Assembly (NCBI RefSeq): GCF_900107505.1
Contig: NZ_FNQH01000004.1
Coordinates: forward strand, 229,037 to 293,036
Origin: Trichococcus collinsii
GTDB taxonomy: Bacteria > Bacillota > Bacilli > Lactobacillales > Aerococcaceae
Length of the DNA: 64,000 bases
Reading direction: 5' to 3'
This document shows, in pieces, positions 45,041 through 53,790 of the stretch (position 1 is its first letter; each line of letters starts with the position of its first letter). The notes beneath the pieces were generated by a model. That model was not told the origin of the DNA. It was given only the letters and a program-made list of their open reading frames with translations, and did not search any database. Position numbers and translations under genes: made by a program.

Positions 45041-47074
45041 TTACTTTTTGACTTCTTCGATCAGGAGGGCGGACAGCAATTGGTAGATGATCGCTTCATT
45101 GCCGGAATTGAAAATCTCCATCCCCAGATCGTTCATGATGATCGCTCCACTGATTTTCCCCAGCATCTTTGCGACATTCTCTTCGATCGGATCGGGGGCC
45201 AGCATGACCAGCATCCGCGTTAAATTCATCATCTCTTTGTCCATCCCGACTATTTCCAGTGGCGTCTGCAGATCAAAGACACAAAAACAAGGCTCTAGGA
45301 CAGCTGCGTGGGAGGCGTGGAACAAAGCAAAATGGGTATTTGGTATCCCAATCGGCGCTTGCTGATAGCGGCTCATCAATTTATCCCGGACTTTTGCCGG
45401 GTCCGCAACGATTTCAGTTGAAATATTCCCCACTGCCAAAGCGACGGTTTCAGAAATGCTGGCGCTGTTTTCCAACGTCTTGACGAAGAAGTGCTTCAGC
45501 AACTGGTTGATTTCATCGATGAACGTCATGACCTCCTGATAGTCATCATTTTCCGGCAGGCTAGGCTTCGCCGCGGGTTGAACATGCCGCTTCGTATGAT
45601 CGATTGCGCGGAAAGTCTCTTTGAGCTGCTTGATTTCGTCCTCCAAAAGCAACGGGGAAACCAACAGATATTTCCCGCTGTATCCCGGCAACAGTGAAGT
45701 GGAGATGGTCAAATCAAACTTTTCTTCCAGATTGAGTTTTCCGAGGTCGGCTATCCGGAAAAAGACGATCTCATTGATGAAAGGAAAATGTTTCCGCAAA
45801 CGCATTTCCAGCATCCGCGTCGAAGCCAATCCGCTTGGGGAAATACCGGCGATATCCACCGCAATGACTTTCGGGCTGCGTTCCAGGGAATTGGCGAAAT
45901 GCAGCACCATATAGGCGATCTCCTCTTCTGAGAATTCCTGTTGCGGGAACACTTTCGGCAAGGCATTGCGGATCGCACCGGCAACTTCCGAATATTGGCC
46001 CATGATCCGCTCCAGGATGGGATTGTTGAGGCTTCCTTGGTTCAGGATGGCGCGGCTCAACGCCGCGGAAAGGTGCGTCAAGAGCATTTTGTACAGATTG
46101 CTGTCTTCAAAGAAATTGACTTCGGCATCGCGGCTGACGTTTTCGATCAATTGCTTCACTTGATAAGCCAAACGCGTATCAAAGCTTTCGTTAAAAAAAT
46201 CGTTGTCCAAGTCACTGAAAAAATCGCCCAACAGATTAGCGAAGAAGACGACTTCGCTGACCGCGTACAATTGCTTCGTGTGCGCTGCGATTTTGGCAAA
46301 AATTTGCTTCGCCAAATCCAAAAGTTCCTTATTGATTTGTCCCGCATAGGAATCCTCCACCAGTTGGCAGCCTCGCGGCACGCGATCCATGGAAATGGTC
46401 AGCATCAAAATCAAAAATTCCAGTTTCCGATCACTCAAGTCGGAAAAACGGGGTTCGACGATTTCCCGCACCAATTTTTGAGCAAACAGCAGCTGCTCCT
46501 GGTTGACGAATTGCAGAAAGAAACTTTCTTTATCCTCCAATTCCGAAAAGTGGAAGAAGTGGTACTCATTGATCTCGATTCCCAAAATATTGGCCAATAG
46601 GAGCCGGCGATACTTTTCGCTGCCGGCAAGTTCATAGCCGCGGTTTCTCGTGATCGTCAAGGGCAAGCGCGCCAAACGCAGCTCCAACTGTTTGATGTCG
46701 GCAAAGAACGTGGTGTTGCTGATCAAGTATTCATCCAGGAACGTCTGCATGCTGATCGGGTCGTCGCTGTTCAACAGCTGCAGCAAAATGGCATGTTGGC
46801 GTTCGGTGGCGGATAATTCAGAAGGTTCATCCTCAGACACAATGGAAAGGATTTTTGCTTTTGCGGCACCCTCCGCAATCAAGCGGAAACGGCCCCGGCT
46901 TTCTTTCTCAAGCTTTGCCCCGATGGCTTCCAAAGAAAGCTCGAGATTTGCCAACTCGCGGTAGACCGTACGCTTGCTGACTTTCAGCAGGCTCATCAAG
47001 CGTTCCACGGTAACCGGCGAGGCGGAATGCAGCAATTCTTTTAAAATGATGGTCTCTCTAGGAGTTAGAAACAT
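45041..47074 (-). CDS. mtlR: Mannitol operon activator MtlR (PRD family)
   Basis: 677 residues: two helix-turn-helix domains in the first 160, PRD1 and PRD2 (about 190-400), an EIIB-Gat-like domain (about 405-495) and an EIIA-Mtl-like domain (about 535-677) with GIPNTHFALFH. In Bacillus MtlR, a Cys in the EIIB part and a His in the EIIA part respond to the mannitol PTS. Here the EIIB site reads AVDIAGISPSGLAS with no Cys. The start overlaps the end of the EIICB gene by 17 bases. Confidence 0.93.
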   Translation of the reverse strand: MFLTPRETIILKELLHSASPVTVERLMSLLKVSKRTVYRELANLELSLEAIGAKLEKESRGRFRLIAEGAAKAKILSIVSEDEPSELSATERQHAILLQLLNSDDPISMQTFLDEYLISNTTFFADIKQLELRLARLPLTITRNRGYELAGSEKYRRLLLANILGIEINEYHFFHFSELEDKESFFLQFVNQEQLLFAQKLVREIVEPRFSDLSDRKLEFLILMLTISMDRVPRGCQLVEDSYAGQINKELLDLAKQIFAKIAAHTKQLYAVSEVVFFANLLGDFFSDLDNDFFNESFDTRLAYQVKQLIENVSRDAEVNFFEDSNLYKMLLTHLSAALSRAILNQGSLNNPILERIMGQYSEVAGAIRNALPKVFPQQEFSEEEIAYMVLHFANSLERSPKVIAVDIAGISPSGLASTRMLEMRLRKHFPFINEIVFFRIADLGKLNLEEKFDLTISTSLLPGYSGKYLLVSPLLLEDEIKQLKETFRAIDHTKRHVQPAAKPSLPENDDYQEVMTFIDEINQLLKHFFVKTLENSASISETVALAVGNISTEIVADPAKVRDKLMSRYQQAPIGIPNTHFALFHASHAAVLEPCFCVFDLQTPLEIVGMDKEMMNLTRMLVMLAPDPIEENVAKMLGKISGAIIMNDLGMEIFNSGNEAIIYQLLSALLIEEVKK

Positions 47075-48749
47075 CTGACAAATCTCCCCTTAATAGTTTC
47101 TCGTATTTATTCGTAGCGATAAGATGCCCGACGACCAGCAGCGGACACTCCGGGAGGACATTCTCAGCTGCAAAAGCCTCAGTGACGATGTACAGATTCC
47201 TTTGGTCCGCAATCAGCTGTTCCAATGGCTGCTTTTCGATGTCTACCCTCACATTATGCTTTTCCGCTAAGTTTCGGAATGCTTGCATGGCCATCGTCTG
47301 CGAACCACGCACACCATCCGCATATAAGAAGACGACTTTCTGGTACGGCAGCTTTTCTCCAATCGCTTCCGGAATCATTTCATTTTCTTGTTCATCAGTC
47401 AGCAGCGCGACAACTTTCGTGTACTCTGTCCGATCCAAAAAATTCCCGATTGTGACGATTTGGGCGTTTGGGGCCTGCATTTCGGCCAAATGCTTCAGCT
47501 CATTCTGGGTAATCAGCAACAGGTGGGGATCGTCCTGCACGCGGTAAATGGATGTGTAATCCACGGGAATCGACACACCGCTCTCTTTCAATTGCCGGCG
47601 CATAATGCTAGCCCCCATGGCACTTGAGCCCATGCCCGCGTCACAAGCAAATAAGATTTTCTGAATTTCCGTCACTTTCTTCACCTTTTCTGAAATTTCT
47701 TTTTTTGTCTGGTCTTTCCTGATCACGAAGCCTGCCAGTAAAAAACTTACCAGCGTGCTTACCCCAATGCCGCAGGCAACCCCCAGCAACATATCCTGTG
47801 GCGTATTTGCCAAAATCGTCACGATCGATCCAGGGGATGCCGGTGCTTTCAAGCCCACTTGAAACAACTCAAAAACCAGCGTACCGCTCATCCCGCTCAA
47901 AATGACTGCGGCAAACAACCTGGTATTCAACATAACAAACGGGAAGTAAATCTCATGGATCCCGCCGATCAGATGGATCATAAAGGCCCCACTGGCACTG
48001 GCCTTCAGTTCTTTCCGGCTGAACAGAATGAAAGCCAACAGAACTCCTAGGCCCGGGCCGGGGTTGGTTTCGATCAGAAACAGTAGCGACGTTCCCGCAT
48101 CCCCCGCCTGCTCAATACCCAAAGGCGTCAAAATGCCGTGGTTGAGCGTATTGTTCAAAAATAAGACCTTCAGCGGCTCTATGAAAATGTTCGTCAGCAG
48201 AAGCAGATTGCGCTGGATCAACCAGCCGACCAACAGACTGATTTGCTGCGTGATGCCCGCAATGAACGGACCTATAAAAACCAAACTCAAATAGCCCAGC
48301 AGCATGCCGATGATCCCTGCCGAAAAATTACGGACCAACATTTCATACCCTGCTTTGACCCTCGGGAAAATATACTTATCGAAGAGAAAAACGTTCCAGC
48401 CAGTCAGCGGCCCTATCACCATGGCTCCCAGTATCTGCGGATCTTCTGAGTCCACGAGCATGCCGATCACCGCGATGGCTGCCACGACCCCCGCCCGTTT
48501 CTCGATCAAGCGTCCCCCAGTATAGGCAATCAGAACCGGCAGCAGAAATTGAATCATGAGGTGATCCATTTCAATAAATGATTGTTGGAGCGGGCCCTGA
48601 AAATACTGGATAAGCGTCGTTATGATCCCCCAAGTGATGAAGACGCTGACGTTCGGCATGATCATTCCGCTGAGATAATGGCCGAACCGTCTTATTTTCA
48701 GCAAGTCAAACGTAGCTTCCTTCGCATAGGATCTTTTTGGTCTTCTCAT
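47058..48749 (-). CDS. mtlA: Second PTS mannitol-type EIICB with a degenerate second EIIB
   Basis: 563 residues from ATG 48749 (AGAGGTG upstream; the frame is open to 48794). EIIC with NHGILTPLG and [11 protein letters not shown], then EIIB with Cys in [14 protein letters not shown], then a C-terminal EIIB-like domain reading VVFLYADGVRGSQTM without Cys. This repeats the unusual layout of the protein at 42423 at clearly lower sequence identity. It heads the mtlR operon and may act as transporter, as sensor for MtlR, or both. Confidence 0.9.
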   Translation of the reverse strand: MRRPKRSYAKEATFDLLKIRRFGHYLSGMIMPNVSVFITWGIITTLIQYFQGPLQQSFIEMDHLMIQFLLPVLIAYTGGRLIEKRAGVVAAIAVIGMLVDSEDPQILGAMVIGPLTGWNVFLFDKYIFPRVKAGYEMLVRNFSAGIIGMLLGYLSLVFIGPFIAGITQQISLLVGWLIQRNLLLLTNIFIEPLKVLFLNNTLNHGILTPLGIEQAGDAGTSLLFLIETNPGPGLGVLLAFILFSRKELKASASGAFMIHLIGGIHEIYFPFVMLNTRLFAAVILSGMSGTLVFELFQVGLKAPASPGSIVTILANTPQDMLLGVACGIGVSTLVSFLLAGFVIRKDQTKKEISEKVKKVTEIQKILFACDAGMGSSAMGASIMRRQLKESGVSIPVDYTSIYRVQDDPHLLLITQNELKHLAEMQAPNAQIVTIGNFLDRTEYTKVVALLTDEQENEMIPEAIGEKLPYQKVVFLYADGVRGSQTMAMQAFRNLAEKHNVRVDIEKQPLEQLIADQRNLYIVTEAFAAENVLPECPLLVVGHLIATNKYEKLLRGDLSDVSNS

Positions 48750-48794
48750 GATCACACCTCTCTTTCTTTTTTCTGGGCCACACCCGTTCCGCAT

Positions 48795-48808
48795 TGGTTT
48801 CGCTTACA
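48795..48808. promoter_or_regulatory. Candidate cre site upstream of the mtlR operon
   Basis: TGTAAGCGAAACCA on the minus strand matches the CcpA consensus TGWAANCGNTNWCA at 12 of 14 positions. A TATAAT box at about 48836-48841 lies upstream of it, so binding would block elongation. Confidence 0.45.
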
Positions 48809-48931
48809 TTGTCGTGGATGTTTCCAACTCATTATACATATAATCATGCGGTTGTGTACATTTGCAATCATTATCCTAGATGATGGATGCAGGCACCCCG
48901 TCAAGTTCAGGAATCACTGCCGACTGACAAC

Positions 48932-48969
48932 AAAAAAGCCGTGGAGCACCCCAACTGCAGTGTTCCACG
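48932..48969 (-). terminator. Terminator of the cdaA-cdaR-glmM operon
   Basis: CGTGGAaCAC and GGTGcTCCACG form the stem, then GGCTTTTTTG on the minus strand. Confidence 0.9.
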
Positions 48970-48994
48970 ACCCTATAATGTTTGGTTCTGTATC

Positions 48995-50347
48995 TTAGAT
49001 GCCGATTTCGGCTTTTACGACATTTACGATGCGCATAACGTAGTCGTGGCATTTTTCATCCGTTTCAGCTTCCGCCATAACACGCAATAACGGTTCTGTT
49101 CCGCTTGGACGCACCAAAATGCGGCCTTTACCTGCCATTTCGGCTTCAACTTCTTCGATGACAGCTTTCACAGCCGGAATCTCCATTACACCGTCTTTTT
49201 CGGAAACGCGTACGTTCACCAATTCTTGTGGGTAAAGTGTCACTTCATCAGCCAATTCGGAAAGCTTTTTACCGGTTTGTTTCATGACGTTCAACAATTG
49301 AATCCCAGTCAGTAGACCATCCCCGGTCGTGTTCATTTCCAGGAAGACAACATGTCCGGATTGCTCGCCGCCCAAATTATAGCCATTTTTGCGCATTTCT
49401 TCAACAACATAACGGTCGCCGACTTGCGTCTTCAAAGCAGTCATGCCTTCCGCTTCCACTGCTAAATGGAAGCCCAGATTGCTCATTACCGTCGAAACGA
49501 TTGTGTTTTGATTCAATTTATTACGCTCTTTCAAATATTTACCGCAAATGAACATGATTCTGTCGCCGTCAATGATACGCCCATTTTCATCCACAGCGAT
49601 ACAGCGATCGGCATCGCCATCGAATGCCAAGCCGACATCCGCTTTTTTCTCAACGACAAATTTACCTAGGACATCCGGATGCGTAGAACCGACACCTTTG
49701 TTGATATTGATGCCGTCCGGATTTGCACCCATTGTATAGAAATCTGTTTCCAAGTCCGCGAATAAACGATTGACAACCGTTGATGCTGCGCCGTTTGCCG
49801 CATCCAGGCAGACTGTGATACCGGAAAGATCATCCGGGATGGTCGTCTGCAAATATTGTGCATATTTCAGGACGCCTTCAGGATATTCATCCACCGTACC
49901 CAAGCCGTCTGCGGAAGGTCTCGGCAAATCGTCCCCTTCTTGATCCAAATAGGCTTCGATTTCGTATTCCTGTTCATCCGACAATTTGAAACCGTCAGCT
50001 CCGAAGAATTTGATGCCGTTATCGCCTGCAGGATTGTGGGATGCAGAAATCATGACTCCAGCAACGGCACCTTGAATGCGTGTCAGATAAGCGACGCCGG
50101 GTGTTGGGATGACTCCCAATTGCAATACTTCGATACCGACTGACAATAAGCCGGAAACCAATGCATATTCCAACAATTGACCAGAAATTCTCGTATCACG
50201 CGCAACCAACACAAGCGGGTGTGCGATATCTTTAGCATGCTGTCTTAGGACATATCCTCCAAAACGGCCTAATTTGAAAGCTAATTCCGGCGTCAATTCG
50301 CTGTTCGCAACGCCTCTGACACCGTCTGTTCCAAAATATTTACCCAT
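48995..50347 (-). CDS. glmM: Phosphoglucosamine mutase
   Basis: Converts glucosamine 6-phosphate to glucosamine 1-phosphate. 450 residues; phosphoserine loop [12 protein letters not shown] (Ser near 103), metal loop DGDADR near 240, sugar loop GEQSGH near 325 and phosphate site [12 protein letters not shown] near the C-terminus. Third gene of the conserved cdaA-cdaR-glmM operon; CdaA activity is known to be restrained by GlmM in other Firmicutes. Confidence 0.97.
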   Translation of the reverse strand: MGKYFGTDGVRGVANSELTPELAFKLGRFGGYVLRQHAKDIAHPLVLVARDTRISGQLLEYALVSGLLSVGIEVLQLGVIPTPGVAYLTRIQGAVAGVMISASHNPAGDNGIKFFGADGFKLSDEQEYEIEAYLDQEGDDLPRPSADGLGTVDEYPEGVLKYAQYLQTTIPDDLSGITVCLDAANGAASTVVNRLFADLETDFYTMGANPDGININKGVGSTHPDVLGKFVVEKKADVGLAFDGDADRCIAVDENGRIIDGDRIMFICGKYLKERNKLNQNTIVSTVMSNLGFHLAVEAEGMTALKTQVGDRYVVEEMRKNGYNLGGEQSGHVVFLEMNTTGDGLLTGIQLLNVMKQTGKKLSELADEVTLYPQELVNVRVSEKDGVMEIPAVKAVIEEVEAEMAGKGRILVRPSGTEPLLRVMAEAETDEKCHDYVMRIVNVVKAEIGI

Positions 50348-50411
50348 TACCTGTAATCTCCTTTAGATTTTTCATTTATTTTCTTTGCATGGATTTGTTT
50401 GATTTTTAATT

Positions 50412-51521
50412 TTATGAGCTGCTCTCTGATTGACCCTTTTCGCTGTCCTGACTATCCGAGGCCGAAGATGCGATAGCGCTACTTTCGTCTGATGAGGAGG
50501 AGGACGCCTTTTCATCAGCGGAAGACTCCGAATCGGCTGCAGCAGATGCAGCATCAGAGACGCGGATATTTACCTTGATTGTGGTCGGCGTAGCCGTCAA
50601 AGTGTCATTCGGGACCGGAATTGTGAGCGTTTGGGTGGTGTTGCTTTCTACACCCGTGACACTGACAGGCAGAATCACTTCATCAATCTCGTCAAGCACA
50701 GACTTATCGCCTGTCAAGGTCACACTGGATGGCCCATCCATTTCAATCGTAAAGATTTTGCCTTCAAGCGGAACACCGATTTGTTGGATGACCAACGGCA
50801 CTTCTTTTCCGTATAGAGAGATCGGAATCTTGACGGAAATCTCTTGCGGATCGACGGAAACATTCAACTTATTCCCACCTGCATCCACTACTTGTATTAC
50901 AGTATTCATATTCACAGTATTTGTCAAGCCATTTTCAGCCGCAACCGTCACGTAAACACTATCCACGCGCTTTATGGTAGAAGCGGGTCCGGTCAACGTC
51001 ACGGTATCCACACTCAGTTCTGGAACGCCTGCTATATATTGCGGATCGACCAATGATTCGTCAAATCGGACTTCCACTGGGCTCTCGATGGCAACTCGCT
51101 CTTCAATGACTACATTCACACGCGATGGCGTAATCGAATAATCGATTTCATTCGAAAGATTTTCGGCCGTCAACTGGATCGTATGGTTGCCCGGTCCCAG
51201 TTCGTCCAAGTCTTCAGTGACAATGCGGTAATCCGCAGCGGAAATCGTCTGCACGAGTAGGCTCTCCGGACCGGTCATGGTCAACACCACCGTTTCCGGC
51301 AATCCTGAAATGAAATATTCGTCCGTATCGATGTTCACTTGGATCGGGACATTCGAAATGGTTTCCCGCTTGCTGGTGCTGATCGAACTGTTGCTGGTAC
51401 TCGTGGACCAACCATAGTTCTCTGAGTAGACATAGGCGAACAGCAACAAGGAAATCACGAAAGAGAGTCCTCTGACAACCCACTTGTTTTCCAAAAAATT
51501 ATCTTCGTTCTGCTTTTTCAT
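50412..51521 (-). CDS. cdaR: CdaR (YbbR-domain) regulator of c-di-AMP synthesis
   Basis: 369 residues: one N-terminal membrane helix (about 14-30) and extracytoplasmic YbbR repeats (about three to four, from 50 to 320), as in CdaR, which binds CdaA and tunes its activity. The last 45 residues are a Ser/Asp/Ala/Glu low-complexity tail that would sit outside the membrane; its length probably varies among strains. The start overlaps cdaA by four bases. Confidence 0.93.
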   Translation of the reverse strand: MKKQNEDNFLENKWVVRGLSFVISLLLFAYVYSENYGWSTSTSNSSISTSKRETISNVPIQVNIDTDEYFISGLPETVVLTMTGPESLLVQTISAADYRIVTEDLDELGPGNHTIQLTAENLSNEIDYSITPSRVNVVIEERVAIESPVEVRFDESLVDPQYIAGVPELSVDTVTLTGPASTIKRVDSVYVTVAAENGLTNTVNMNTVIQVVDAGGNKLNVSVDPQEISVKIPISLYGKEVPLVIQQIGVPLEGKIFTIEMDGPSSVTLTGDKSVLDEIDEVILPVSVTGVESNTTQTLTIPVPNDTLTATPTTIKVNIRVSDAASAAADSESSADEKASSSSSDESSAIASSASDSQDSEKGQSESSS

Positions 51522-52360
51522 TCAGAACCACCCCATTTCGTATTGTCAAAGAAATCCTGAATGAAATTGGTAGTCTTTTCTTCCTCTTCCCCCACGACCA
51601 ACTGGTCCGTCAGGTAGGCGACAAAATCCTCACGGTTCATTTCCCGCAAAAGGCTCGTCTTATGAGCAATGCTGACACCCCCGGTTTCTTCCGAAACGAT
51701 AATTGTGATGGCATCACTGACTTCACAGAGTCCGATTGCAGCACGATGCCTTGTTCCCAACTCCTTCGGGATGAAGGAACTTTCTGATAGTGGCAAATAA
51801 CTGGCAGCCGTCGCGATTTTGTAATCTTGGATGATGACTGCTCCATCATGCAAAGGCGTGTTGGGGATGAAAATATTGATCAACAGCTGGTTAGTTACCT
51901 CTCCGCCGATCCTTATCCCCGTTGCAGCGTACTCATCCAGCAAACCTTGCTGCTCGATGGATATCAATGCTCCGATTTTTCGCTTTGCCATGTATTGGAC
52001 AGCCTTATCCAACTCCGTCACCAAGCGTTCGCTCATATTGACCGAGCGTTTGGCTTTCTTTCTGAATCCTGTCTTGCCCAGATGCTCCAAACCTCTTCTG
52101 ATTTCCGGCTGGAACACAATAATGACCGCTACGACACCCCATTGGATAACACGGTTCATGATCCAATCTATGGTCTGCAACTGAAGCGTGACCGCAGCCA
52201 GTTTGATCAGCACGATGATTCCGATCCCTTTCAGCAATTGAATGGAACGCGTACCTTTTAAAATCATGATCAACTTGTAGACCAGATACCATACCAAAAG
52301 GATATCCACTATATCAAAGGCATTGCTCCAGGTGATCACTTCTCCCCAATTGATTGACAC
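51518..52360 (-). CDS. cdaA: Membrane diadenylate cyclase CdaA
   Basis: 280 residues. Three N-terminal helices (about 15-95) anchor a DAC/DisA_N domain with the catalytic DGA in TPLHDGAVII and RHR in LGTRHRAAIG. It makes c-di-AMP, which controls potassium, osmolytes and wall stress. GGAGGTG precedes the ATG; an extended -10 (TGATATAAT, 52394-52402) lies just upstream. Confidence 0.96.
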   Translation of the reverse strand: MSINWGEVITWSNAFDIVDILLVWYLVYKLIMILKGTRSIQLLKGIGIIVLIKLAAVTLQLQTIDWIMNRVIQWGVVAVIIVFQPEIRRGLEHLGKTGFRKKAKRSVNMSERLVTELDKAVQYMAKRKIGALISIEQQGLLDEYAATGIRIGGEVTNQLLINIFIPNTPLHDGAVIIQDYKIATAASYLPLSESSFIPKELGTRHRAAIGLCEVSDAITIIVSEETGGVSIAHKTSLLREMNREDFVAYLTDQLVVGEEEEKTTNFIQDFFDNTKWGGSE

Positions 52361-52393
52361 ATGCGCACCTCCACGTTCAAAGTTATATCGTCA

Positions 52394-52402
52394 ATTATAT
52401 CA
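52394..52402 (-). promoter_or_regulatory. Extended -10 element of the cdaA operon
   Basis: TGATATAAT on the minus strand, 34 bases before the cdaA start; the -35 is weak. Confidence 0.55.
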
Positions 52403-52581
52403 CAAATAATCCGAGCTCATGGTACTGTTCCCTTGAGAAAGCGCTTCAGTAGCGTTACAATGGAGGCAGATGGGCTAGCGTTCCCAACTGAAGCATATCG
52501 TTTGCAAATTTGGCTCACTTTGCTACACTTAGTTTATATTTATTACAATAAGATAATTAATTTAAATTGGGAGGAATTCAA

Positions 52582-53004
52582 ATGAGTATCGATTTTAAAG
52601 ATCACGGCAAGAAACCTTACGTAGTGAACATCGAGGACGCAACCCTGCAAAACGAAAATTACCGCACAACGATCTGGACCGGCGAAAAATTACAGGTGAC
52701 TGTGATGACGATCCAACCGAACGATGATATCGGATTGGAAGTCCACCATGGCGTCGACCAATTCATCCGCATCGAAAAAGGCGATGGTATGTGCGTGATG
52801 GGCGACTCCGAGGACGATCTGTATTTCGAACAGAAAGTCTCCGACGATGATGCAGTCTTTGTCCCTGCCGACAAATGGCACAACATCATCAACACAGGGG
52901 ACAAACCACTCAAGCTGTATACAATCTATGCAGGCCCTGACCATGTTCCCGGAACCGTCCACCCAACCCATGAAGATGCTAGAAACGACCCAAATGAACA
53001 TTAA
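52582..53004 (+). CDS. Small cupin-domain protein
   Basis: 140 residues with the two cupin motifs: EVHHGVDQFIRIEKGDG near 55-75 and PADKWHNIINTGDKPLKLY near 98-118. His and Glu ligands suggest a metal centre. GGGAGGAATT precedes the ATG at 52582. Related stand-alone cupins are often annotated as mannose-6-phosphate isomerase-like, but no partner gene supports a reaction here. Confidence 0.85.
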   Translation: MSIDFKDHGKKPYVVNIEDATLQNENYRTTIWTGEKLQVTVMTIQPNDDIGLEVHHGVDQFIRIEKGDGMCVMGDSEDDLYFEQKVSDDDAVFVPADKWHNIINTGDKPLKLYTIYAGPDHVPGTVHPTHEDARNDPNEH

Positions 53005-53016
53005 TTAGGAAAAGTA

Positions 53017-53054
53017 AAACGAGCCCAGGGAAATTAATCCCGGGCTCGTTTTTT
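53017..53054. terminator. Bidirectional terminator between cupin and zinc-ribbon genes
   Basis: AACGAGCCCaGGGA pairs with TCCCgGGGCTCGTT-type sequence followed by six T on the plus strand. Confidence 0.88.
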
Positions 53055-53067
53055 CTATTCATAAGAA

Positions 53068-53268
53068 TCAATCGACCAGTTTCATTAATTGCTCTTCAGG
53101 CAAGTAGAACGATACTTTACCGCATTGTGGGCAAACTGCCGCTTCCAATGCCGCTTTTGTGTGTCCGTTCAATGTTTTTTCCTTCGCCAACTCAACAAGA
53201 TAAACCCCTTGCGAATACAAACCTAAGCCTTCAATTAAACCAACGTTGCAATCTGTGCATTTAGCCAT
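53068..53268 (-). CDS. Small zinc-ribbon protein
   Basis: 66 residues with two CxxC pairs (CTDC at 4-7 and CPQC at 46-49), which would hold one zinc ion, and an intervening helix (AALEAAV). AGGGG precedes the ATG at 53268; the frame is open to 53334. Such proteins are annotated as nucleic-acid-binding, without a known role. Confidence 0.8.
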   Translation of the reverse strand: MAKCTDCNVGLIEGLGLYSQGVYLVELAKEKTLNGHTKAALEAAVCPQCGKVSFYLPEEQLMKLVD

Positions 53269-53414
53269 TGTATTTCCCCTACTTTCTCTTCGATAATTGT
53301 CTATTTTTTTTGGAACATACGCCTTATCCATCATATCATGTTTTTTTGTTTAAACTTTTTACTAAATTATGAACTTTTCTATCGCGACATGTAGGAATCA
53401 ACACCGCAGAATAC

Positions 53415-53463
53415 AAAAAAGATGCCCCAAAATCATCAAAAATGATTTCAGGAACATCTTTTT
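53415..53463 (-). terminator. Terminator of the tRNA-Tyr/tRNA-Gln unit
   Basis: AAAAGATGttcCTGAAATCA pairs with TGATgATTTTgGGGCATCTTTT and is followed by T residues on the minus strand. Confidence 0.8.
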
Positions 53464-53506
53464 AAAGAAACCGTTCGTTTCCAATGAGCTTCCTAAGCTC
53501 GCATGA

Positions 53507-53578
53507 CTGGGCTAGCTGGATTCGAACCAACGAATGACAGAGTCAAAGTCTGTTGCCTTACCGCTTGGCGATAGCCCA
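53507..53578 (-). tRNA. tRNA-Gln (anticodon UUG)
   Basis: Acceptor TGGGCTA pairs with TAGCCCA; D arm CGCCAAGCGGTAAGGC, anticodon loop CTTTGAC (TTG) and T loop GGTTCGAATCC. No CCA is encoded. Downstream of tRNA-Tyr by one base. Confidence 0.95.
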
Positions 53579-53579
53579 A

Positions 53580-53663
53580 TGGTGGAGGGAGGCAGATTCG
53601 AACTGCCGAACCCGAAAGAGCGGATTTACAGTCCGCCGCGTTTAGCCACTTCGCTATCCCTCC
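53580..53663 (-). tRNA. tRNA-Tyr (anticodon GUA)
   Basis: GGAGGGA acceptor, anticodon GTA within CGGACTGTAAATCCG, a long variable arm (CTCTTTCGGG) and T arm GGCAGTTCGAATCTGCC. The 3' CCA is encoded. Length 84, as usual for tRNA-Tyr. Confidence 0.96.
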
Positions 53664-53693
53664 GTTAGCTTTCCTTAAAAAGCTGACCAATAT

Positions 53694-53722
53694 ATAATAT
53701 ACCAGCGGCAATCGATTTTCAA
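53694..53722 (-). promoter_or_regulatory. Promoter of the tRNA-Tyr/Gln unit
   Basis: TTGAAA (53717-53722) and TATTAT (53694-53699) with exactly 17 bases between, about 35 bases before tRNA-Tyr. Confidence 0.8.
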
Positions 53723-53790
53723 GAGGTCAAATTCAATTTTTAAAAGTTTTTAATGAGGTGACAACTCTGAAAAAGTACAAACTTCTACAC

